This document shows, piece after piece, positions 6,249-12,072 of a DNA stretch of 12,072 bases. The notes under the pieces were generated by a model that saw nothing but the letters and a program-made list of their open reading frames with translations, did not search any database and had not been told where the DNA came from. The stretch is from JAAYDF01 sp964511155 (GTDB lineage: Bacteria > Planctomycetota > Phycisphaerae > UBA1845 > PWPN01), in NCBI GenBank assembly GCA_964511155.1, contig CAZEEJ010000180.1, positions 1 to 12,072 of the forward strand. The letters are read 5' to 3'. The position numbers were made by a program, and so were the translations under genes. Within the stretch, counting starts at the first letter, position 1; each line of letters starts with the position of its first letter.

Positions 6249-7102
6249 TCGTCCGGGTCCACGGCTTGGGGCACGTCGGCATCCAGCGGGGCAGCAACAT
6301 CATCGAGGTTTTCCTCGGCGTCCGCGAACTCGGCGGCGGCGGCCTCCAGCGCGGGTAGGTCATACCTGACCCATTGCAGACACAGGCCCCTGGCGGGGGC
6401 GGTGGGGCCGGCCTGCGTGCGGTCACCACTGGCCAGGATGGCGGCCATGCGCTCGACCGGCCAGTGCCCGCGACCGATCTCGATCAGCGTGCCGACGATG
6501 TTCCGCACTTGGTTATAGAGGAAGCCGTTGCCCTCCACGTCAACGTACACCTGCTCGTAGTGCCGGTACACGTCCAGGTGGAAGATGCGGCGGATGGTGG
6601 ACTGGCGGGGACTGCCCCGGGTCGCCAGCGCCGCGAAATCGTGCTCGCCGACGAGCATCCCGGCGGCCGCCTGCATCTGGTCCACGTCCAGCGGATGCCA
6701 GAAATGGTAGACGTATCGCTGCCGATGGGTCTCGACGGGGCGATGGTGGCTGTTGTGGATGGTGTAGCGGTAGAGCTTGGAAACCGCGTCGCGGGAGGCC
6801 CAGAAGGCGGGGGGCGCCTCGGTCGCCTCGATGATGGAGACGTCCTTGGGCAAGCGGCCGCCGATCGCGTGCCGGAGACGCTCGCAGGACATCGGGTGGC
6901 TGGTGTGGAAGTTGGCTACTTGGCCCCGGGCGTGGACCCCGGCATCGGTGCGTCCCGACCCGACCACGGTGACCTGGTGACGGACGACCCGCCGAATCGC
7001 CTGCTCGACGGTGTCCTGCACGGTCCGCAGCCCGGGCTGTGTCTGCCAGCCGTGAAACTCGGTTCCATCGTAGGCCAGCAGCAGCCGAATGTTGCGGGGC
7101 AT
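6245..7102 (-). CDS. truA: tRNA pseudouridine(38-40) synthase TruA
   Basis: A 285-residue TruA that isomerises uridines 38-40 in the tRNA anticodon arm. LAYDGTEFHGWQ (9-20) is the conserved first strand; GSGRTDAGVHARGQV (48-62) carries the catalytic aspartate, D53; SKLYRYTI (108-115) contains the conserved active-site Tyr111; FLYNQVRNIVGTLIEIG (194-210) is the C-terminal family motif. The TruA fold ends near QWVRYD (243-248); the last ~37 residues are Ala/Asp/Glu rich and look like a disordered acidic tail, unusual for the family. The ATG comes 1 nt after the sigma factor stop, and the TGA overlaps the glycosyltransferase ATG, so the three genes form one operon. Confidence 0.96.
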   Translation of the reverse strand: MPRNIRLLLAYDGTEFHGWQTQPGLRTVQDTVEQAIRRVVRHQVTVVGSGRTDAGVHARGQVANFHTSHPMSCERLRHAIGGRLPKDVSIIEATEAPPAFWASRDAVSKLYRYTIHNSHHRPVETHRQRYVYHFWHPLDVDQMQAAAGMLVGEHDFAALATRGSPRQSTIRRIFHLDVYRHYEQVYVDVEGNGFLYNQVRNIVGTLIEIGRGHWPVERMAAILASGDRTQAGPTAPARGLCLQWVRYDLPALEAAAAEFADAEENLDDVAAPLDADVPQAVDPDE

Positions 7103-7103
7103 C

Positions 7104-7928
7104 TTACGAGACCAACTCTTCCTCGAGTTTGTCCTTGAACCGGGCCCGCAATCGCCCGATCACGTCCTTGTGAATCTGGCTGACGCGCGACTCGGACAGG
7201 TCCAGGACCACGCCGATCTCGGCCATGGTCAGATCCTCATAATAATACAGGATCAGGACGAGTCTTTCCTCCCGGCTCAGGCCGCGGGTCACGAATTCGG
7301 TGAGCATGGTCCGGGCCATGCGGGTGGAGGGGTCCGTCTGGTGGGGGTCGCCGACGTCCCAGGCCCGCTCGCTGGATCGGCCGCGACCGCTGGAGTCCCG
7401 CGGGTCCATGGCGGAGAAATGCACCTCGCGTCCCAGTTGCGAGATCCGCGAGAGCTGATCGTAGCGATCCTGGGAAAGGCCCATGCGCTTGGCGATCTCG
7501 TCGTGCATGGGTGGGCGGCCGAGTTCGGCATCGAGGATCTCGCGCACGCCCATGCGTCGCTTCTCGAAGGTCCGCACGGTGCGCGATTGCGGATCGAGGC
7601 TGCGCAGCCAGTCCATCACCGCACCGATGATGCGCTGCTGGCAGAAGGTCTCGAACTTGGCCTTGCGCAGCGGGTTGTACCCCTCGACGGCCTCGATCAG
7701 CCCGTCGTAGCCGGCGCTGCAGATCTCGTCGTAGCTGATCTGGGCGGGCAGCTTCCGCGAGAGCCTCGCCGCCTGGATGTGGACCAGGGGGGCGTACTGT
7801 TCGACCAGGGCGTTGCGGTAGGTATCACCGCGCGTTTTGAGGAACTTTTTCCACAACACGTCCACGGGCTGCTTGGACCCGTTGACCGGTTGCCTGAATC
7901 CACTGACCGACTGCCTCGTTGCGTTCAT
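7104..7928 (-). CDS. FliA/WhiG-type RNA polymerase sigma factor
   Basis: A 274-residue group 3 sigma-70 factor. Region 2 spans ~40-112, with SYDEICSAGYDGLIEAVEGY (65-84) and FETFCQQRIIGAVMDWLRS (92-110), a pattern typical of the FliA/WhiG/SigD branch. Region 3 spans ~120-165 (helix DEIAKRMGLS, 143-152). Region 4 spans ~210-264, with the helix-turn-helix LTMAEIGVVLDLSESRVSQI (233-252) that reads the -35 element. I chose ATG at 7928 because GGGAGG precedes it by 5 nt; the GTG at 7961 would add 11 residues without a better site. Residues 5-22 are a degenerate heptad repeat (RQSVSGF, RQPVNGS, KQPV) encoded by 21-bp units. No flagellar or chemotaxis gene is in view, so the regulon is unknown. First gene of the truA operon. 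Confidence 0.93.
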   Translation of the reverse strand: MNATRQSVSGFRQPVNGSKQPVDVLWKKFLKTRGDTYRNALVEQYAPLVHIQAARLSRKLPAQISYDEICSAGYDGLIEAVEGYNPLRKAKFETFCQQRIIGAVMDWLRSLDPQSRTVRTFEKRRMGVREILDAELGRPPMHDEIAKRMGLSQDRYDQLSRISQLGREVHFSAMDPRDSSGRGRSSERAWDVGDPHQTDPSTRMARTMLTEFVTRGLSREERLVLILYYYEDLTMAEIGVVLDLSESRVSQIHKDVIGRLRARFKDKLEEELVS

Positions 7929-8199
7929 GGCGGCCTCCCGAGAACACACCGACCAAGTCACACGCCCGACCCGTCACAGGTCGCGGCCAAATTGTCAGGG
8001 GCATTACCCGGCGAGGAAGGGAATGCCTCCGTGCTTGTAGCTCGTGAACCCCGTCCGTGGGGACACGTTGCGTGCAGGAACCCTCAGTTTCTTTTTCCGT
8101 CCGGTCCGCTCCGCCACGCACGCACCCGCGCCAATGAACGCAAGCGTAGCCGAGTCTCCGTTTGGGCAAAGCAGGCTGATCTGCACCCGATAATATGAG

Positions 8200-8228
8200 A
8201 ATATACATTCGAGGACCGATAAGAGCAA
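8200..8228 (-). promoter_or_regulatory. Promoter of the sigma-truA-glycosyltransferase operon
   Basis: On the minus strand TTGCTC (8228-8223) and TATATT (8205-8200) are spaced by exactly 17 nt, a good housekeeping-type promoter. Transcription would start near 8193, leaving a leader of about 265 nt before the ATG at 7928, unusually long. The surrounding AT-rich stretch supports the call. Confidence 0.6.
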
Positions 8229-8347
8229 ATGAAAAGTGCGCCTTCTTTCAGCTTTTTTCGCCTGATCCTTCGTCGTGCTATTGGGAAGGCCACTTGAGTT
8301 GTTTTTTTTAGGGTTTTTACTACCCGGGCCGGTACCCCGTCGCCGAG

Positions 8348-8380
8348 GAGCCCCAACCCCGAGGGGAAGCGGGGGGGCTC
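8348..8380. repeat. GC-rich nested hairpin
   Basis: GAGCCCC (8348-8354) pairs with GGGGCTC (8374-8380), and inside the loop CCCC (8357-8360) pairs with GGGG (8363-8366). It lies upstream of the sigma promoter, so it is outside that transcript. No U-tract follows it on either strand at the expected distance. Function unknown. Confidence 0.45.
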
Positions 8381-8600
8381 GACAGCTTGGGCGGCCTTTG
8401 CAGCCCCGCTGGGCAAGGTTGTTCCGTACCGTGCCCGCCTGTCCTTGGCGTCGTGCAGCGGGGGCAAGGGTCAGGAAGAGGACCTCGTGGGCGTGGCGTT
8501 CTCGCGCCAAGTCCGCTGCCTGACGGTCGCGATACGGAGATGCTGACTCGCGGGGGCCAAGCTCCGCTGATGAGACTGTGATGGATCCGGGGAAGGCTAC

Positions 8601-8724
8601 TATGACAGCGCTGGATGGCGCTTTCCGGTAGCGGCCGCCCCCCCTGTGGCGGCCGGCGCCTGAGGCCCTTTCGCCGCCCAACGGCCGCCAGAGGCGGCGG
8701 CCGCTACGGAGCAGCGCTGTCATA
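8601..8724. mobile_element. MITE-like palindromic element with 12-bp terminal inverted repeats
   Basis: Perfect 12-bp terminal inverted repeats, TATGACAGCGCT (8601-8612) and AGCGCTGTCATA (8713-8724), enclose a 124-bp element without coding capacity. CTAC stands directly outside both ends (8597-8600 and 8725-8728), a possible 4-bp target duplication; alternatively TA is the duplicated target and the repeats are 10 bp. Two more inverted pairs nest inside: TAGCGGCCGCC (8629-8639) with GGCGGCCGCTA (8696-8706), and CTGTGGCGGCCG (8644-8655) with CGGCCGCCAGAG (8682-8693, one mismatch). Such an element would be moved in trans by a transposase encoded elsewhere. The IS630/mariner type is a guess from the possible TA target. 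Confidence 0.65.
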
Positions 8725-8757
8725 CTACAGCGGGTGACGGTTCTCCGGCAGCGCCGG

Positions 8758-8783
8758 GCTTGTGCAATCCTTCGCTTGTGCAA
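8758..8783. repeat. 10-bp direct repeat with 16-bp period
   Basis: GCTTGTGCAA occurs at 8758-8767 and 8774-8783. Two copies about one and a half helical turns apart could be a protein binding site or chance. A small palindrome, CCGGC-AGC-GCCGG (8746-8758), adjoins it. Confidence 0.35.
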
Positions 8784-8852
8784 GAACTTAGCGTTACACG
8801 GGAGCGGTACGGAACCGTCTTGATTACCCGATCGCCAAAGGCCGCCGAAACT

Positions 8853-8948
8853 GTCACGGTCTCGGGCATCGCCTCGGGTGGCTTACGAGCTTGCGACCGT
8901 GACGACCGACAGGCATAATGTCAATCAGCCCGCGGAACGGAAGCGGGC
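8853..8948. repeat. Two adjacent inverted repeats, possible structured RNA
   Basis: GTCACGGTC (8853-8861) and GACCGTGAC (8895-8903) are a perfect 9-bp pair around a 33-nt loop. Just downstream GCCCGC (8928-8933) pairs with GCGGGC (8943-8948). No promoter, terminator or known RNA family is recognisable, so this is only a structured stretch. Confidence 0.35.
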
Positions 8949-9443
8949 CTTGGCGGTCGCATCGCGAGTCCAGTCGAGCGGCACACGACGCGGACGCGTT
9001 GGAGGCCGGGGGCGGCGAGGCCGGGCGTTGCGCCAAGGGCAAACCGCCAGGGATCGCGGGCCGGGTGAGCGACGAATGGTCCCCCGTGACACGACACGGC
9101 CGTACCGCAGCCCCAGGCGGCATTGCCGCGTATCGTGTCAAGAGTCCCGGGGTGGGTCCGACACCGCCCCACACCCTCACCATTCGGAGCATTCCCCTGT
9201 GCCTCCCCAAACGGAAAGCTCGGACGGTGGGCGATTCTTCGTAAGGCGCGTGACCTTACGCTCCAAGTCAGGCTGAACCAGGGCACTGTTGTTCCATGGC
9301 GACGCACTCCTTGGTCTCTCCTGGAGCAATGAGCTGGTTCACGGAGAATGGGGCGGGAAGAAACGCGAATCCCCAACGAGTTCCAGGCCGGAGTGATGAC
9401 GTGGTGTTCGAAGTGGTATGTGTCGACGCTAACAGGTGATCCA

Positions 9444-11741
9444 ATGGCTGAGCGTTCTCATGGATTTCAGGTCTTTCGGTTCCTACTCGGGTATGTGGGC
9501 ACTCTCAATGTCCTGATGGTGCCGGCCAACGCACAGCCGCCAGCGACCACCGGCCCGGCAGTAGCCCCAGGTCCAATCGAGTCCGCGCTCGCGCCTATTC
9601 CCGACCGGCCGGGATTGGCGCGCGTGCTGCTTATCGGTGACTCCATTTCGATCGGTTACACGCTGCCCGTGCGCCACGGGCTGAAGGAGGTCGCCAATGT
9701 TCATCGCGTCCTCGAAAACTGCGGCCCGACCACCAAGGGATTCGAGCACATCGACGCATGGCTGGGCGCAGACCGATGGGACGTGATTCACTTCAACTTC
9801 GGGCTGCATGATCTCAAGCAACTGCAGCCCGGCCAGCGGCAGGTTCCGCCGGACGCATACGAAGCCAATTTGAAGCGCCTGGTCGCTCGGTTGAAGCAGA
9901 CAGGCGCGACCTTGATCTGGGCGACAACCACGCCGGTCCCCGAAGGAGCAGCTCAACGAAACCCCGCCGACGTGCCCCACTACAACGAGATCGCGTTGCG
10001 GATCATGCGTGAAAACCACGTCACCGTGAATGACCTGTATGCCTTGGCACTCCCCCAACTTGCCGAAATCCAGTTACCCAGGAATGTGCATTACACACCC
10101 GAGGGATACGCAAAACTTGCCGCGCCGGTCATCGAGACGATCCGCCAAGCCCTGGACCGGCGAAGGGCGGCGGGAGCGTTGACCGTGGATTCAGCAATCG
10201 CGGCCGCCGCGCTGATCGCCCAACACGACCTATATGAAGCACACATGAGCAGCGCTCGCCAATACTCGAACCCCGCCATCGACGTCGAGTTGACGGTGGT
10301 GTTTACATCGCCGTCGGGTAAGTCGACTTCGCATTGGGCGTTCTGGGATGGAGGCGATGTCTGGCGGGTCCGCTTCAGCCCCGACGAGGTTGGGGAGTGG
10401 ACTTGGCAATCCCGATGTTCCGACGAGACAAACCGGGGACTGCACGGGCAGCACGGCTTATTCAGATGCGTTGAATACACCGGCCCGAACCCTCTCCGGG
10501 CCAGAGGGCCGCTCAAGCTCTCTGCCAACCGTCGCTACCTGGTCCATTCCGACGGTACTCCATTCTTCTGGCTGGCGGACACCGCGTGGAACGGGGTCCT
10601 CAAGGCCAAGCCTGCGCACTGGGACGAGTACCTTTCCACGCGGAAGTCGCAGGGCTTCACGGCCGTGCAGTTCGTCTCAACCCAGTGGAGAGCTTACGAC
10701 GGTGAACCTGCCTACGCCGAAAAGGACGACGTCCGCATCAATCCCGAGTTCTTCAAGCGGCTGGACCCCAAGGTCAAGGCCCTGAACGATGCGGGTCTTG
10801 TGGCCTCGCCGGTCATGTTGTGGGCCGTCGGCGGCAGGGATCCGGGCCACGAGTTGAGTGAAAAGGATGCCATCGTGTTGGGCAGGTATATCCTCGCCCG
10901 GTGGGGAGCGCTCAACGTGGTTTGGATTCTGGCCGGCGACGGAGTCTACCTGAACGAGCGGGCGGAGCGGTGGCGGCGTATTGGAAAGGCGGTCTTCGGC
11001 GACAGGCCCAGCCGGCTGGCGACCCTGCATCCAACTGGATCCCAGTGGGTTGCCGGGCAATTCAGTGCCGAGCCCTGGTACTCGATCCGCGGATATCAGA
11101 GCGCCCACCGCGAGAAAAGAATCGAGTGGTTGCTGCACGGTCCGCCGGCCACCGACTGGCAGAAGCCTCCGATCTTACCGGTCATCAATCTCGAACCCAA
11201 CTATGAGGCGATACTCGCCTACGACACCAGGCGGCCGTTCGATGCGCTGGCGGTGCGCAGGGCCCTGTACCGCAGCCTGCTCGTGTCGCCGACCGCGGGA
11301 GTCACCTACGGCCATCACGGAGTATGGTATTGGACTGAAAAGCCGGAGGTTCCGCTGGCCCACGATAAAACCGGCATCGCGCCGCCCTGGGATGAGGCCA
11401 TCCGGTCAGACGGTGCCCGGTCGGTCGAGCACCTCGCCCGGCTTTTTGGTTCGATCAACTGGTGGACGCTCGTGCCCGACCCGGCGCTGGTAGCGGATCA
11501 GCCGACCGACCCCATGGGCTTTGTCCCGGCGGCGCGCAGCGAGGACGGGAGCCTCGCCTTGATCTACCTGCCGCAGGGCGGCGACCTAGAGCTCAACACG
11601 GGTGACCTGGAAAAGGCTTTGGACATGCGCTGGTTCAACCCGTCCACCGGCGAATACTTCCCCGCCGGCAAGCTCTCATCAGCTTCACGCAAGATGCATC
11701 CCCCGTGCGACGGCGACTGGTTACTGGTGATCGGAGGATGA
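9444..11741 (+). CDS. Secreted SGNH hydrolase fused to DUF5060, DUF4038 and collagen-binding-like domains
   Basis: A 765-residue exported protein. Residues 1-30 are a Sec signal peptide ending PANAQ. Residues ~58-240 are an SGNH/GDSL hydrolase: VLLIGDSISIGY (61-72) with Ser67, ENCGPTTKG (91-99), FNFGLHDL (117-124) and NVHYTPEGY (214-222) with His216; R213 stands where the triad Asp usually is. Residues ~247-345 read as a DUF5060 beta domain (VWRVRFSPDEVGEWTW, 306-321). Residues ~352-690 are a DUF4038 apiosidase-like TIM barrel: SDGTPFFWLADTAWNGV (369-385), WILAGDG (494-500) and INLEPNYE (581-588); D499 and E584 are candidate catalytic acids. Residues ~698-765 resemble the collagen-binding-like C-terminal domain. 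It likely deacylates and cleaves a plant or algal polysaccharide (inference). AGGTGAT lies just before ATG 9444, which also places the signal peptide correctly; the frame is open back to 9348. Confidence 0.9.
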   Translation: MAERSHGFQVFRFLLGYVGTLNVLMVPANAQPPATTGPAVAPGPIESALAPIPDRPGLARVLLIGDSISIGYTLPVRHGLKEVANVHRVLENCGPTTKGFEHIDAWLGADRWDVIHFNFGLHDLKQLQPGQRQVPPDAYEANLKRLVARLKQTGATLIWATTTPVPEGAAQRNPADVPHYNEIALRIMRENHVTVNDLYALALPQLAEIQLPRNVHYTPEGYAKLAAPVIETIRQALDRRRAAGALTVDSAIAAAALIAQHDLYEAHMSSARQYSNPAIDVELTVVFTSPSGKSTSHWAFWDGGDVWRVRFSPDEVGEWTWQSRCSDETNRGLHGQHGLFRCVEYTGPNPLRARGPLKLSANRRYLVHSDGTPFFWLADTAWNGVLKAKPAHWDEYLSTRKSQGFTAVQFVSTQWRAYDGEPAYAEKDDVRINPEFFKRLDPKVKALNDAGLVASPVMLWAVGGRDPGHELSEKDAIVLGRYILARWGALNVVWILAGDGVYLNERAERWRRIGKAVFGDRPSRLATLHPTGSQWVAGQFSAEPWYSIRGYQSAHREKRIEWLLHGPPATDWQKPPILPVINLEPNYEAILAYDTRRPFDALAVRRALYRSLLVSPTAGVTYGHHGVWYWTEKPEVPLAHDKTGIAPPWDEAIRSDGARSVEHLARLFGSINWWTLVPDPALVADQPTDPMGFVPAARSEDGSLALIYLPQGGDLELNTGDLEKALDMRWFNPSTGEYFPAGKLSSASRKMHPPCDGDWLLVIGG

Positions 11742-11872
11742 ATTCGGCGGCAAGCGGTAGACGACCGCAGATTCTTCGGCGGGCCTCTCTTTGGGCGCGT
11801 GTGCGGCGATTATCCGATCAGCGGAGGGTATAAGGGGCTTCAGGGGGCACCCTTTCCTTGTGGACTGATTTC

Positions 11873-11902
11873 GGGCTCTCCGGGGCCGGAATGAAGAAGC
11901 CC
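11873..11902. repeat. Two-tier hairpin
   Basis: GGGCT (11873-11877) pairs with AGCCC (11898-11902), and TCCGG (11879-11883) pairs with CCGGA (11886-11890) inside it. No run of T follows. It may be part of a dispersed intergenic repeat rather than a terminator. Confidence 0.3.
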
Positions 11903-11950
11903 GGGAAGCAGGGTAAGGCCAATGCGTTGCGCGGGACCTGGCTGACACGA

Positions 11951-12016
11951 GGGCGGAAGGGACAAAGGCTTAGTGGCACAAAGGCAGAAGGGACAGAGGC
12001 AGAAGGCACAAAGGCA
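11951..12016. repeat. Degenerate 14-16-bp tandem repeat around GGCACAAAGGCA
   Basis: Successive units are GGGACAAAGGCTTAGT, GGCACAAAGGCAGAAG, GGACAGAGGCAGAA and GGCACAAAGGCA. The minus strand reads as repeated TTTGTGCC-like words, giving spurious low-complexity peptides in several frames. Similar text is familiar to me from intergenic regions of related phyla. Not CRISPR: there are no spacers. Confidence 0.6.
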
Positions 12017-12020
12017 TAGC

Positions 12021-12035
12021 GCGGGCTTTGCCCGC
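12021..12035 (+). terminator. Short hairpin without U-tract, weak terminator candidate
   Basis: GCGGGC-TTT-GCCCGC is a perfect 6-bp stem with a 3-nt loop, about 280 bp after the fusion hydrolase stop. With no T-run behind it, intrinsic termination is doubtful; it may equally be part of the repeat block before it. Confidence 0.22.
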
Positions 12036-12072
12036 AACCCAAAGCGGCCAGGGGACTTACAGCTAGTCGCCT

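Larger units (their letters stand above)
7929..9443. other. 1.5-kb gene-poor divergent spacer
   Basis: Between the sigma operon and the SGNH/DUF4038 gene I find the sigma promoter (8200-8228), a GC-rich nested hairpin (8348-8380), a MITE-like element (8601-8724), a 10-bp direct repeat (8758-8783) and paired hairpins (8853-8948). A short stretch around 8190-8320 is clearly more AT-rich than its surroundings. A 259-codon minus frame (8783-8004) runs across the promoter and the MITE and shows no family signature. About 8950-9440 holds nothing I recognise apart from a small hairpin (GTAAGG 9241-9246 with CCTTAC 9254-9259). Confidence 0.55.
11742..12072. other. Repeat-rich region after the fusion hydrolase gene
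   Basis: No gene is credible in these 331 bp. They hold a two-tier hairpin (11873-11902), a tandem repeat (11951-12016) and a small hairpin (12021-12035). No U-tract terminator for the upstream gene is visible. Confidence 0.6.

Noticed and set aside
7929..7961. Upstream GTG start for the sigma factor at 7961
   Set aside because: ATG at 7928 has GGGAGG 5 nt upstream; the extra 11 residues are not part of the sigma family.
6374..8198. Long plus-strand frames opposite truA and the sigma factor
   Set aside because: Both minus-strand genes are certain by family motifs; the plus frames are their GC-rich shadows.
8004..8783. A 259-codon open frame on the minus strand upstream of the sigma factor
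   Set aside because: It runs through the sigma promoter and the MITE-like palindrome, has an Arg/Gly/Pro/Ser-heavy composition and shows no family signature.
8878..9376. Overlapping frames of 108-151 codons on both strands before the fusion gene
   Set aside because: No family signature or good start site, and frames on both strands are equally open. I could not exclude a degraded gene.
9348..9443. Upstream ATG at 9348 for the fusion hydrolase
   Set aside because: It would place 32 residues before the signal peptide; ATG at 9444 has a good ribosome binding site and gives a normal signal peptide.

Overview
The window looks like chromosomal DNA of a high-GC planctomycete (phylum Planctomycetota, possibly a Phycisphaerae-like or uncultured lineage). 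I infer this from three things: exported carbohydrate-active genes separated by long gene-poor spacers, a Tat-exported DapA-family protein, and spacers rich in short repeats of a type familiar from Planctomycetota and Verrucomicrobiota. No rRNA, tRNA, CRISPR array, transposase or phage gene is visible. The phylum call is inference, not proof.

Layout. (1) Positions 1-1326, minus strand: the first 442 codons of a secreted glycoside hydrolase related to GH101/GH129, running off the left edge. (2) 1327-2099: spacer with a 24-bp tandem repeat inside an inverted repeat. (3) 2100-3218, plus: Tat-exported dihydrodipicolinate synthase/N-acetylneuraminate lyase family protein. (4) 3219-3980: spacer with two further repeat families. 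(5) 3990-5087, plus: acylphosphatase, then ribosomal proteins L35 (rpmI) and L20 (rplT) behind their own promoter and a hairpin leader. (6) 7928-5097, minus: a tight operon of FliA/WhiG-type sigma factor, tRNA pseudouridine synthase TruA and a GT4 glycosyltransferase, converging on rplT with only 9 bp between stops. (7) 7929-9443: a 1.5-kb spacer with the sigma operon promoter, a MITE-like element (12-bp perfect terminal inverted repeats, CTAC on both sides) and several hairpins. (8) 9444-11741, plus: a 765-residue secreted fusion of an SGNH hydrolase, a DUF5060 module, a DUF4038 apiosidase-like TIM barrel and a C-terminal collagen-binding-like beta domain. (9) 11742-12072: repeat-rich tail.

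Functionally the window mixes translation housekeeping (rpmI, rplT, truA), one alternative sigma factor, one glycosyltransferase, and three exported proteins that plausibly act on environmental glycans. The glycan genes are not one operon: they are separated by housekeeping genes and point in different directions. I found no defence, CRISPR or phage system. The best candidates for something under-described are the four-domain esterase/glycosidase fusion, the exported DapA-family protein that lacks the usual active-site tyrosine, and the repeat and MITE-like elements in the spacers.
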